Origin: Chryseobacterium piscicola
GTDB taxonomy: Bacteria > Bacteroidota > Bacteroidia > Flavobacteriales > Weeksellaceae
Reading direction: 5' to 3'
Assembly (NCBI RefSeq): GCF_900156685.1
Contig: NZ_FTOJ01000005.1
Coordinates: 1 to 64,000 of the forward strand
DNA: 64,000 bases
The first letter of the stretch is position 1, and each line of letters opens with the position of its first letter. Positions 8,844-17,004 of this stretch are shown here, piece after piece. The translations under genes were made by a program, and so were the position numbers. A model generated the notes under the pieces. That model searched no databases. It had not been told where the DNA came from and saw nothing but the letters and a program-made list of their open reading frames with translations.

Positions 8844-8914
8844 TTTTTATTTTTTTTCATTAAATAAAATTCAACATCTATTTTTTATAATAAACATTGA
8901 TTAAATTACAAAAA

Positions 8915-8956
8915 AAACAAACAACACCCCTTTTAATTTAGGGGTGTTGTTTGTTT
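8915..8956 (+). terminator. Rho-independent terminator after hemH
   Basis: AAACAAACAACACCCCT pairs perfectly with the complement after an 8-base AT loop. A-rich sequence precedes it and a T run closes the stem. Confidence 0.85.
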
Positions 8957-9018
8957 TATGATATTTTTAATTATCTTTACTTTGTTATAGACAAATTGAA
9001 ATCTAAAAATTTTAAACG

Positions 9019-9246
9019 ATGGAGGCGACTATTGAAATTTTAAAAAAGAAAATAGAGATTTTGAGTCCGGATCTTCTGGAAATTCTTGCAAAAATTCTAG
9101 ATAAGATAGAGAAACAGATGTTGGTAGATATTCCGCAATTTCAAATAGATGAGGTGATCTACAGAATTCAGTTTCATGCAGAGAATCCTGCTACAAAATT
9201 AGATTTCTTTGATAATTTAGCTGAGCTTGAGCGAATTTGTGCTTAG
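9019..9246 (+). CDS. Small helical protein, possible antitoxin-like first gene of a two-gene unit
   Basis: The ORF is 75 residues, highly charged and predicted helical (MEATIEILKKKIEILSPDLLEILAKILDKIEKQM), with a C-terminal half that may bind a partner (DEVIYRIQFHAENPATKLDF). It begins with ATGGAGG, as does the next gene, whose ATG lies 4 bases after this stop. Small acidic/helical proteins placed directly before another very small protein are typical of type II toxin-antitoxin antitoxins, but no DNA-binding fold is evident. Function is not recognised. A TATCTTTA promoter-like core lies at 8972-8979. Confidence 0.6.
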   Translation: MEATIEILKKKIEILSPDLLEILAKILDKIEKQMLVDIPQFQIDEVIYRIQFHAENPATKLDFFDNLAELERICA

Positions 9247-9250
9247 TACA

Positions 9251-9511
9251 ATGGAGGTGCTGTTATCATCTATTGCAAAAAATGACATACGATTACTGAT
9301 GCGTGTGTTCAAAGCTGAAAAAGAGCGTAAAGACAAATATTTTCTGGATAAGCTGAAAGATACTGTGCAACAGATTGTAAAGGATTCTATGCAAATTGGA
9401 ATCAAAAATAAAGAAATGCAGGTTATTAAAATAGAAAATCTGCCAGTCACTATTCATTATATATTTGAAGATAATAATCATTTATTAATCACTGCGGTCT
9501 TCAAAGAATGA
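9251..9511 (+). CDS. Small protein with weak RelE/ParE-like features, partner of the preceding gene
   Basis: The ORF is 86 residues from the ATG at 9251 (MEVLLSSIAKNDIRLLMRVF). A TTG start at 9227 inside the upstream gene would add eight residues and is less likely. The layout is helices rich in Lys and Arg (FKAEKERKDKYFLDKLKDTV) followed by a beta-rich end (IENLPVTIHYIFEDNNHLLITAVFKE). This is loosely like RelE/ParE toxins, in which helices precede strands carrying a YRI.Y....D..I motif. No catalytic residues can be assigned, so the toxin reading is a guess from size, charge and gene order. Confidence 0.55.
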   Translation: MEVLLSSIAKNDIRLLMRVFKAEKERKDKYFLDKLKDTVQQIVKDSMQIGIKNKEMQVIKIENLPVTIHYIFEDNNHLLITAVFKE

Positions 9512-9622
9512 AAGGATGTTAAAAAAAAATAGGTTTTATATATTCTTTTTTCCGTGAGTCTTCTAAAATAGTTGATTATTAAAAACGCGTATAGTTTATT
9601 TATAGGATTTTGGGTTTTTAGT

Positions 9623-10834
9623 CTATTTCACAGGTGTTCTGAATTCTCCATAGCCTATTAGTCCATCGTAATTTCTGCCAAATGGTTTGTAATATAAGTA
9701 GGCTTGATATAGATTTTCTGTCTGCCAAAAATTCCCGTTGATTTCACCAAAGTTTATCATTCCATTGGCTTCTTTTGTAGCAAGAATATAGTTGTAGAAT
9801 CCTTGTTTGATGAATATTTTGGCGATGTATTTTTTTTGCTCCGTATCGTAAGTCATCATATATTCTTTTGATGGTTTAAAATCATTAAAACCTCCCAAAA
9901 TATATAATTCTTTATCCATCGGTTCAGAATCTAGGGAAAAATGCACAACGGCATAGTCTGCTTCACGATCTGCATTTCTTTCTAATCCGATATCGTTTCT
10001 TCTGAAATACCATGCACCATTCACATCTGGCTGGTATTGGTAATCTAGAGGGTAGGCCCAAACAGGATGAAGATAAGTTTGATTAACGCCGTCAATAATT
10101 TCTGTTGCACGCACTTGGTCTGCAGGGATTTTGATGTTTTTATTGTCGAAATAATAAAACTCATTATTCCCCGGGAAGCTAAGATTCATTTGCTGGAAAA
10201 GAAGTTGGTTCCCCATCGTAGAACTGGGTTTTAGATTATAAATAACCATGTGCGGATTATTGTTTTGAACAACATTCAGCGACATAGAATTCACGTTCGA
10301 CGAAAGGTCTCCACCTTTAGAAACTGCTTGTACTTCAACTCTTTGGTTGATGTTTGGTTTTCTTGCATCAGAAACTCTGGTGATGTTTAAAGCTAAATTT
10401 ACAGCACCTTCAGAAATGCTGAATCTTCTTTTAAATAAAGGTTTGTCTGCTGAATCTTTGTAAACGATAATTTCAAAATTTCCGGAAATTTTTGGTTTTA
10501 TTTTATCATTAGGAAAAAGAAGTTTGTAATGTGTATAAGGCTGAAGTGTATTGAAAGAATACTCAAACTGATCTATCAACGCATTCATCGTTCCTGTAGC
10601 TATTTCAGTGAAAAATAAATTGTCATCTTGCCAGTTTCGGTCGTAATGTTTCAGAGTATAACGGTAGATTGTGCTTCCATTGGTTAAATCATCAAAACTT
10701 AAAACCAATTGTTCGCCCATACTGATGACGGGTGTTTCGTCATTTGTTTGCGGATTAAAAAGCTGTATGCTCTGTATGTTTTGTCCGAAAGCCAGAGTAC
10801 TGAGGCTTAATAAAAAAATCTTCAACGTTTTCAT
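9623..10834 (-). CDS. Type IX secretion system PLUG-type protein (DUF5103)
   Basis: The protein has 403 residues from the ATG at 10834. The reading frame stays open to 10975, but the added 47 residues lack signal-peptide character and run into the divergent gene, so the internal start MKTLKIFLLSLSTLAFGQN, a clear signal peptide, is chosen. The body is beta-rich with QLFNPQTNDETPVI near the start, then YRYTLKHYDRNWQ and LYILGGFNDFKPSKEYMM, ending in FGRNYDGLIGYGEFRTP, the pattern of DUF5103 proteins. In Flavobacterium a DUF5103 protein is the periplasmic plug of the SprA translocon. The name rests on family recognition. It is divergent from the hydrolase gene at 10897. Confidence 0.85.
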   Translation of the reverse strand: MKTLKIFLLSLSTLAFGQNIQSIQLFNPQTNDETPVISMGEQLVLSFDDLTNGSTIYRYTLKHYDRNWQDDNLFFTEIATGTMNALIDQFEYSFNTLQPYTHYKLLFPNDKIKPKISGNFEIIVYKDSADKPLFKRRFSISEGAVNLALNITRVSDARKPNINQRVEVQAVSKGGDLSSNVNSMSLNVVQNNNPHMVIYNLKPSSTMGNQLLFQQMNLSFPGNNEFYYFDNKNIKIPADQVRATEIIDGVNQTYLHPVWAYPLDYQYQPDVNGAWYFRRNDIGLERNADREADYAVVHFSLDSEPMDKELYILGGFNDFKPSKEYMMTYDTEQKKYIAKIFIKQGFYNYILATKEANGMINFGEINGNFWQTENLYQAYLYYKPFGRNYDGLIGYGEFRTPVK

Positions 10835-10868
10835 TATGACGAAGATAACGATTCTATAAAGAAAATCG

Positions 10869-10876
10869 TATTTTTG
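10869..10876 (+). promoter_or_regulatory. Bacteroidota -7 promoter element (TATTTTTG)
   Basis: This TAnnTTTG core lies 21 bases before the ATG at 10897, in the 62-base region between divergent genes. Confidence 0.45.
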
Positions 10877-10896
10877 AGGGGTAAAAAATTTTAAAT

Positions 10897-11535
10897 ATGC
10901 TTCAAATTCAAGGCTTCGTATGCAATTTTGCGAGTGAAAATACTTATATAGTTTATAATGAAAACAAAAACGCATGGCTTATAGATCCAGGTAATATGAA
11001 TGAGCAAGAGACCGCGGCGATAGAAAGTTTCATCAATGAAAAAGACCTAGCAATTCAAAAGATTCTTTTAACTCATGCTCATATCGATCATGTTTTGGGT
11101 TTGCAGTGGGCTTTTGATACTTATAAAGTTCAGGTTACTATGCATGAAGACGATAAAGAGGTTTTGGATATGTTTCAAATCAGCGGGATGAGGTTCGGAT
11201 TTGAATTGGAACATATTAAGGTAAATTTGGAATATATAAATGAAGGAGATGAACTTGATTTTGACGGTGAAAAATTTAAAATCTATCACGTTCCAGGACA
11301 TTCACCAGGAAGTGTGGTTTACCATAATGAAGCCCAGAAATTTATGATTTCAGGAGATGTTTTGTTTGAGGGCAGCATTGGAAGAACAGATTTGTATAAA
11401 GGAAATTACGAGCAGTTAATTGAAGGAATTAAAACAAAACTTTTAGTTTTAGATGAAGAAACGCAGGTTTTCTCTGGGCACGGAAATCCCACAAAAATTG
11501 GTTTTGAGAAAAAGTATAATCCGTTTTTAAAATAA
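10897..11535 (+). CDS. Metallo-beta-lactamase-fold hydrolase, glyoxalase II-like
   Basis: The protein has 212 residues and is cytoplasmic. It carries the dinuclear metal motif HAHIDH (THAHIDHVLG, about residues 60-65), a further ligand in YHVPGHSPGSVVY, the bridging Asp in MISGDVLFEGSIGRTDL and the last His in VFSGHGNPTKIGFEKKYNPF. This set is typical of the YcbL-like branch of the glyoxalase II family, which hydrolyses thioesters such as S-lactoylglutathione. Flavobacteria generally lack glutathione, so the natural substrate is uncertain. It is a single gene followed by a strong terminator. Confidence 0.9.
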   Translation: MLQIQGFVCNFASENTYIVYNENKNAWLIDPGNMNEQETAAIESFINEKDLAIQKILLTHAHIDHVLGLQWAFDTYKVQVTMHEDDKEVLDMFQISGMRFGFELEHIKVNLEYINEGDELDFDGEKFKIYHVPGHSPGSVVYHNEAQKFMISGDVLFEGSIGRTDLYKGNYEQLIEGIKTKLLVLDEETQVFSGHGNPTKIGFEKKYNPFLK

Positions 11536-11584
11536 AAAGACTTGAGTTGTAATTTTTTTACAATTTATATAACATTACCAAGTT

Positions 11585-11650
11585 TTGGCCTAGGCCAATT
11601 GAATCATTGGGTTTTCCTTAAAACGGGCTAAAGTCCTTTTCTGTTGATAA
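11585..11650. repeat. Palindrome plus degenerate GGGCTAAAG-type intergenic element
   Basis: TTGGCCTAGGCCAA (11585-11598) is a 14-base perfect palindrome, followed by CATTGGGTTTTCC and AAAACGGGCTAAAGTCC with CTGTTGAT. The latter words resemble intergenic repeats I know from flavobacterial genomes (ACGGGCTAAAGCCC...TATTGAT), here in a decayed copy. It is present once in this window. Confidence 0.4.
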
Positions 11651-11656
11651 CAAACA

Positions 11657-11684
11657 AAAACCGTCAGAAAATTCTGACGGTTTT
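11657..11684. terminator. Bidirectional rho-independent terminator
   Basis: AAAACCGTCAGAA (11657-11669) and TTCTGACGGTTTT (11672-11684) pair perfectly. It separates the convergent hydrolase gene and the TonB-dependent receptor operon. Confidence 0.92.
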
Positions 11685-11710
11685 ATCAATTTATTAAAAA
11701 TACTAATCCT

Positions 11711-14143
11711 CTAGAAGTCTAAAGTAATAGAAGCTCTTACCGCAGCACCCATAATTGGTCTTGCCATAATTGTACCGTCTCCTGATGGAGATCCTGCTCT
11801 TGGATCGCCTTCTGTAATCCCGATTGTATTGAAAATATTGGTTCCGTCAACCGCAAATCTTAATTTTCCTAATTGATAAGAAGTTCCGGCTCCCAACTCG
11901 CCAAATGCTGGTAAAGTTTGAGTATTTAACTGATCTTGAAAACGTTTTCCGTAGTAATTGTAGCTCACATAGGTTCTCCATTCTTTAGTAATATTTACTG
12001 CAGGAGAAATAGTAAAGTATAATTTCGGCATTCTTCTTACGGTATTTCCTTCCAAAAGACTGCTTCCGCTAAGTCCTGTGTATTTAGGATTCTGAATAGT
12101 TCCGTTGAAGCTAACTTCAACAAGGTTATTAAAGAAACGTGCAAATCCTTCAACCTCAACACCATAGTTTTCGGTGTCAGCGAATGTGTTTTCAGAAGAT
12201 CCGTTAGAAAATACATCTGTAAAAGAAAGGTTTTTGAGTGTAGAGTAGAAAGGGATCACACCAATATCAAAATTACGGGTGTAATATTTATATCCAACTT
12301 CAATCTGGTTTGTAGTTACAGGTTTTAAAGGCTGATCAGGATTCGCTGTTGTGAAGTAATTATAGTAAGCTTCTTCATTTGGAGATCTGAATCCGTGTGA
12401 GAAACGTCCATAAACTGCATTGTTTTTGTTGATTTTGTAGTTTGCAGCTAAAGTGTAAGAAACTTTATCAATATCATACTTCCAGTAAGAATATTTATTT
12501 CCTAAAACGCTCATATTATCATCCGCAGTTGTAGTAGCAAAACTGTGAGTTCCGTCTGTAGTCAATCCAGAATTGTTAAGATTTCCTTTAGTTGTATTTA
12601 CAGAATATCCTTTATAAAAATCTCTACTGTAACGAATTCCAGCATTTAAGCTTAGATTATCTGTAATATTATAATCTAAATTTGTATAAACATCATTCAA
12701 ACTTCCCTGAACCTGAGATTCTCTCAGCAAGAATGACATAGCAGTAACGCCATTGTAAGTTTTAGAATAACCAATAGAATTAGGAGTTAAGGAGGTATCA
12801 ACCAAATTTAGCAATTCTGGTTTGTCTGTAGCTGTCGCAAGAACGTTGCTCCAATTCCAGTATTGGTTTGATTTCCAGTTTGATTTATAGAAACCTGCTG
12901 TAATATTTCCTTTGTTGAATTTGTAATTAAACTGTAGGTCATTCACAAAATTGTTCATCTTTTTATCAATCGCCCAGAATCCTAATTCTTGTACGTATGC
13001 AGGATTTACGACTTGTCCGCTGCTCACTAAAGAATATTGGAAATTATTTCCGGTAATGCCACCATTTGTATTTGCAAAATTCTTAGCCGTTTTTGGCCCT
13101 CCTGCAGGAAAAATACCAGTGTAATTAAGATTGATGTTGGTGTATCTTGTTTTATTGGTAACACTAAGATTGTCTCCCAAATCATATTTAAATTCTGCAC
13201 CTAAAACATCAACTTTCGGATGAATTCCATCTTCTAAATTTCTTTTGAAGAAGCCACCACCTGCTTGTGGGATGTTGAGCTGGCTGATTGATCTGTAGCT
13301 ATAGGTTCCGTAATTTGCATTAAAGCCATTGAATTCTTTTAAATCATTTCCGTTTTGCGTTAAAGGAATTGGCAAGAAGAATGTGTTTCTGTCATCCAAT
13401 TTTTTATAATAAACTTTAGCATAACCTTTATCGAAAACATATTTCAGGTTCATTCTGATTTGTCCACCTTGATTAGCTTTGAAATCTGTTTTTCTGATAC
13501 CGTCATCTGTTCTGTAGAAACCGCCTACATTGAAGAATAATTTATCCTGAATTAATGCTCCTCCAAGATTCACATCAGTACGCATCAATCCGTACGTGCT
13601 TGTTTCTAATTTTGCAGTTCCTTTGAAGTCGTTTCCTCCTTCTTTGGTGATAAAGTTAATCAAACCTCCGGGCGAATTGGTTGCAAAAATAGAACCCGAA
13701 CCACCTCTTAAAGCTTCTAATCTGCTTACCGAATTATCTACACGGAAAAAATTGTCTGCATTGGCAAACTGTAAAGCTCCATCCTCAAAAACAGGCAAAC
13801 CATCTTCCTGTACCTGCGTAAATTCATAAGCTCCTGCAGAAGGAATACCTCTTGCGAAAAGATTGTTCCCAACTTCACCTCCAGAAGTTTCAACTGCAAA
13901 ACCAGGAACTTTTTGCAATAATGCAGCAGCACTGATTGGATTTTGTTTTTGAATTTCTTTCGCAGTAAAAGTAGAAATTGCGGTACTAGATTCAATTTTA
14001 GGTTTTGGTCTGGAGTTACCAGTAATTACCACTTGGTCAATAGATCTTGTTTTAGTAGAATCCTGAACAGTTTCCTGAGCATAGGTGTTGTTAAAATAAA
14101 ACGTCGCTATACCTGTAAGCAACAGAATTGATGTTTTTTTCAT
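11711..14143 (-). CDS. TonB-dependent outer-membrane receptor, last gene of the trehalose-type operon
   Basis: The protein has 810 residues: a signal peptide (MKKTSILLLTGIATFYFNNTYAQ), a TonB-box-like segment (SIDQVVITGNSRPKP), a plug domain at ~50-170 (AAALLQKVPGFAVETSGG, RLEALRGGSGSIFATNSPGGLINFITKEG) and a 22-strand-type barrel ending in the aromatic strand ITLDF. It has no N-terminal carboxypeptidase-regulatory domain and no SusD partner, so it is a classical TBDR rather than SusC. It starts 24 bases after the trehalase stop and is likely co-transcribed with trehalase and an MFS permease, which suggests import of trehalose or a related glycoside. The plug/barrel resembles siderophore receptors too, so the substrate is inferred from context only. 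Confidence 0.88.
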   Translation of the reverse strand: MKKTSILLLTGIATFYFNNTYAQETVQDSTKTRSIDQVVITGNSRPKPKIESSTAISTFTAKEIQKQNPISAAALLQKVPGFAVETSGGEVGNNLFARGIPSAGAYEFTQVQEDGLPVFEDGALQFANADNFFRVDNSVSRLEALRGGSGSIFATNSPGGLINFITKEGGNDFKGTAKLETSTYGLMRTDVNLGGALIQDKLFFNVGGFYRTDDGIRKTDFKANQGGQIRMNLKYVFDKGYAKVYYKKLDDRNTFFLPIPLTQNGNDLKEFNGFNANYGTYSYRSISQLNIPQAGGGFFKRNLEDGIHPKVDVLGAEFKYDLGDNLSVTNKTRYTNINLNYTGIFPAGGPKTAKNFANTNGGITGNNFQYSLVSSGQVVNPAYVQELGFWAIDKKMNNFVNDLQFNYKFNKGNITAGFYKSNWKSNQYWNWSNVLATATDKPELLNLVDTSLTPNSIGYSKTYNGVTAMSFLLRESQVQGSLNDVYTNLDYNITDNLSLNAGIRYSRDFYKGYSVNTTKGNLNNSGLTTDGTHSFATTTADDNMSVLGNKYSYWKYDIDKVSYTLAANYKINKNNAVYGRFSHGFRSPNEEAYYNYFTTANPDQPLKPVTTNQIEVGYKYYTRNFDIGVIPFYSTLKNLSFTDVFSNGSSENTFADTENYGVEVEGFARFFNNLVEVSFNGTIQNPKYTGLSGSSLLEGNTVRRMPKLYFTISPAVNITKEWRTYVSYNYYGKRFQDQLNTQTLPAFGELGAGTSYQLGKLRFAVDGTNIFNTIGITEGDPRAGSPSGDGTIMARPIMGAAVRASITLDF

Positions 14144-14167
14144 AGCCTCTTAATTTTTTATTATATG

Positions 14168-15649
14168 TTAGTTTTGTTTTAATTTTAAATACACTCCATT
14201 CGTCCAGCCAAATCCATCCTGATTAGGATATTCTCCTCCTCCTGCAATGGTTTCTGTATCTAAGGCATTGTATTTCTCCATTAGTTTTCCGGTATTATTG
14301 TAGACCCGTTCTACATTTAAGCACCAATTGGTTTTAATTTTTTCGGCTAAATCATCAAATCCATAATTTTTCATTGATAAAAAGCCTAGCCATTGGTAAG
14401 GAGCCCATGCATTTGGGAAATCCCACTGTTGCCCAGAATTTTTGGTAGTGGTAACAATTCCTCCCTGATACAAAAATTTCTCTGCAATCGTTTCGGAAAC
14501 AGCTTTCGCCTGACCTAGATTTGCTAACTTCAAGAATAAGGGATAAAGTGTTGCGATGCTTTCAGAAGCAGTATGCTGATGTTTTTTTATATGATAATCT
14601 CTGTAGATTTTCCCTTCTGGATCCCAGAAATACTGGTCGATTGCTTTTTTTCTGTTTTCAGCTCTCAAACGGTAATATTCTTGTTTTTCTGAAAGATTTT
14701 GAAGCTCAGAAGTTTCGGCTAAAGTTTTTTCTAAATGCCATAAAAGACAATTAAGATCAACCTGAGCGAGATTTAAAGTTTCGATGGTCTGAATTTTATC
14801 TCCGTCCGCAAACCATCTGCTGGAGAAATCCCATCCAGATTCACAAGCTGCTCTTATGTTTCTGTAAAAATCTTCATTTGCAGGCTTTTTATAGTCTTCA
14901 ATATCAATTAAATAACTTTCAGGACGGGGTTCGTTTTCAGCATCGTAATACCGGTTTAAAGTTGCTCCTTCTTTTGTTTTGATAACTCTTTTGCTTGCAC
15001 AATTGCTTTCCAGTTCTTTTTCTCCATCCATCCAGAAAAGATATTCTTTTTCTAAAGTGCTATAATATTTACTATAGATTTCTCCATTATTTGTGCTTTC
15101 AGCAAGTAAATCAAGCATTAATGAGAAGTAGGGAGGTTGTGAGCGACTCAGAAAATGAGTTCTGCTTGCATTAGGAACAAATCCGAATGTATGAATAAGG
15201 TAGGAGCAGTTCTCAACGATGTTTTCCATCATTTCAATTCTTCCGGAAGCCTGTAATCCCAGCATCACATAATAACTGTCCCAATAGAAAAACTCATTAA
15301 AGCGTCCTCCAGGAACAATGTATGGTTTTGGCAGTTTAAGAAGTGTTCCTTTTTCTACAGGAGCGTTTCTGCTTAGCTCATCCCAAAGTTGATTAATATG
15401 CAGATTAATTGGTAGTTTATTTTCTCTTTCAAGGTTAATTTTAGTTCCTAAAAAATCGAAATTTGATAAAACGAAAGATTTTAAATCAAAACCTTCAGTA
15501 TTTTTTTCTTTCTCATATTTTTTATTGATTTCCGAAATGGGAAATAAGGGAACAGCATCTGTCATGGTTTTCTGATCGTCAAAAATTTTAGATCTTTGAA
15601 CATCTTCAAACAAAGACTGGATATCTTTTATGTAAAGTTGAGTACTCAT
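14168..15649 (-). CDS. Cytoplasmic trehalase, glycoside hydrolase family 37
   Basis: The enzyme hydrolyses alpha,alpha-trehalose to two glucoses. It has 493 residues and no signal peptide, so it acts in the cytoplasm like E. coli TreF. Both family signatures are present: PGGRFNEFFYWDSYYV (about residue 115) and QWDFPNAWAPYQW (about 412). The likely catalytic acid is the Asp of ESGWDFSSRW and the base the Glu of GGGEYPNQDGFGWTNG near the C-terminus. The stop of the upstream permease gene is 2 bases away, so the genes are tightly coupled. Substrate then has to cross the inner membrane intact, which fits the neighbouring permease. Confidence 0.95.
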   Translation of the reverse strand: MSTQLYIKDIQSLFEDVQRSKIFDDQKTMTDAVPLFPISEINKKYEKEKNTEGFDLKSFVLSNFDFLGTKINLERENKLPINLHINQLWDELSRNAPVEKGTLLKLPKPYIVPGGRFNEFFYWDSYYVMLGLQASGRIEMMENIVENCSYLIHTFGFVPNASRTHFLSRSQPPYFSLMLDLLAESTNNGEIYSKYYSTLEKEYLFWMDGEKELESNCASKRVIKTKEGATLNRYYDAENEPRPESYLIDIEDYKKPANEDFYRNIRAACESGWDFSSRWFADGDKIQTIETLNLAQVDLNCLLWHLEKTLAETSELQNLSEKQEYYRLRAENRKKAIDQYFWDPEGKIYRDYHIKKHQHTASESIATLYPLFLKLANLGQAKAVSETIAEKFLYQGGIVTTTKNSGQQWDFPNAWAPYQWLGFLSMKNYGFDDLAEKIKTNWCLNVERVYNNTGKLMEKYNALDTETIAGGGEYPNQDGFGWTNGVYLKLKQN

Positions 15650-15651
15650 TT

Positions 15652-16881
15652 TTATTTTTTAGGATTTATTTTTAATTTACTCATAATAATTGCCGAAATA
15701 AGCAATAACGAAAGCGGTATTAATGAAAGGTAAAATGCTTCTTGCCCGCTAAACTCTTGAAAAACAAAACCAGTGATAATAGACCCAATTGTTCCGCCGA
15801 TTGCAGAAAAAACTACGATTAATCCAGACATTGCACTGTGCAGATATTTCGGAATTGAAGCCAGAATCACTGAATTGATACTAGGGTAAATGGGAGCCAA
15901 TAAACCTCCCATTAAAGGGAAAAGATAAACAACAAGCGGTGCATTCAGCCAATTGGTGTTGGTGCTGATGACAATATTGTGCGTTAAAGGTAGAACCAAT
16001 AAAATACTGATTGCAAAACCAACTACACAGAAAGAAACAACATATATCCAACTGAATTTCTTCGAGAAAAAACCAGATAAAAATCTTCCTAGAGCGAATG
16101 CTCCCGCCAATACGGCACCCGCCTGAATACTCATTGAAGTAGGAACTTTTAGAATTTCTTTATAAAAAGTAGGCGTCCAGGTCTGGAAACTCTGCTCTAC
16201 CAGAACGAAAAGGAAAGCACATAGTAAAAAGAATAAAACTTTTTTATAACTGAACAAACTGATGCTGTTTTTAATGTCTCCCAACAAACTTGTTTGTTCA
16301 CTTTTTGCTTCATTTTCGTTTAACGAAGAAAATAAGAGAAACAAGAAAGATAAAACCGAAAGACCTCCCAAAACCCAATAAGCATTCAGCCAATAGGTGG
16401 ATTTAGGATTGTTGTCATCCATAAAAAGACTGAATAGCAAATTCCCCATCAATACCCCAACCATGAAAAATCCTTCCAAGAATCCCATAAAACTAGAGTG
16501 CTCCTTATCTGTTTCTGTAACTAAGCCTATTGAAGTAAAAACTGAAATTTTAATTAAAGCAAAAGAAATTCCTACAATCGCAAATAGCAATTTAAAAAAC
16601 CAAAACTCATGAGCAAATGGCATTACAAAACACATACAGCTTACCATAAAAAGTGCAATGAGCATTGAGTTTTTTATTCCTATCCTAGGTAAAAATGATG
16701 CTAAAATAAAAGAACATATTGCAATTGGAAGATCTTTGAAGCCTTCCAAGACGCTCGCCTGAGATTTTGAAATCCCGAAGTTTTGCTGCATCTGCAAAAT
16801 CACTGTCCCAACAGAATTCAGAAGAATTGCAAAGACGAAATAATTTAAAAACAAAACTGCCTTTATATTGAAATTTTTCAT
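15652..16881 (-). CDS. MFS sugar permease, probable trehalose or disaccharide importer
   Basis: The protein has 409 residues with about twelve membrane helices and a cytoplasmic loop in the middle (SSLNENEAKSEQTSLLGDIK). It opens with FLNYFVFAILLNSVGTVILQMQ. Features such as GVLMGNLLFSLFM and ALGRFLSGFFSKK fit the FucP/FGHS-like branch of the major facilitator superfamily. It is the first gene of an operon with trehalase and a TonB-dependent receptor, divergent from an AraC regulator 123 bases away. The substrate is inferred from that context. A near-consensus -7 element (TATCTTAG on the minus strand, 16901-16908) lies before it. Confidence 0.85.
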   Translation of the reverse strand: MKNFNIKAVLFLNYFVFAILLNSVGTVILQMQQNFGISKSQASVLEGFKDLPIAICSFILASFLPRIGIKNSMLIALFMVSCMCFVMPFAHEFWFFKLLFAIVGISFALIKISVFTSIGLVTETDKEHSSFMGFLEGFFMVGVLMGNLLFSLFMDDNNPKSTYWLNAYWVLGGLSVLSFLFLLFSSLNENEAKSEQTSLLGDIKNSISLFSYKKVLFFLLCAFLFVLVEQSFQTWTPTFYKEILKVPTSMSIQAGAVLAGAFALGRFLSGFFSKKFSWIYVVSFCVVGFAISILLVLPLTHNIVISTNTNWLNAPLVVYLFPLMGGLLAPIYPSINSVILASIPKYLHSAMSGLIVVFSAIGGTIGSIITGFVFQEFSGQEAFYLSLIPLSLLLISAIIMSKLKINPKK

Positions 16882-16950
16882 AGAGTTAATTTCTTTGTGG
16901 CTAAGATAAAGGCATTTGTATTAACGTTAATTTAACATAGTAAATCAGTA

Positions 16951-16982
16951 TTTGAACTATATTAATATAAATACTATTTTTG
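16951..16982 (+). promoter_or_regulatory. Full Bacteroidota promoter of the AraC regulator
   Basis: TTTG at 16951-16954, a 20-base spacer and TATTTTTG at 16975-16982, with the ATG 22 bases further on. It matches the known -33/-7 consensus. Two palindromes lie in the same divergent region, ATTAACGTTAAT (16920-16931) and TATATTAATATA (16958-16969); either could be an operator. Confidence 0.8.
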
Positions 16983-17004
16983 TATAACAAATATCGTTAA
17001 TTAA

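Noticed and set aside
9227..9250. TTG start for the second small gene, overlapping the first
   Set aside because: The ATG at 9251 has the same ATGGAGG context as the preceding gene and needs no overlap.
10835..10975. 47-residue N-terminal extension of the DUF5103 protein
   Set aside because: It lacks signal-peptide character, overlaps the divergent promoter and gene at 10897, and a clean signal peptide starts at 10834.
11585..11598. TTGGCCTAGGCCAA palindrome as an operator
   Set aside because: It lies between two convergent gene ends where no promoter is expected; repeat or terminator context is more likely.
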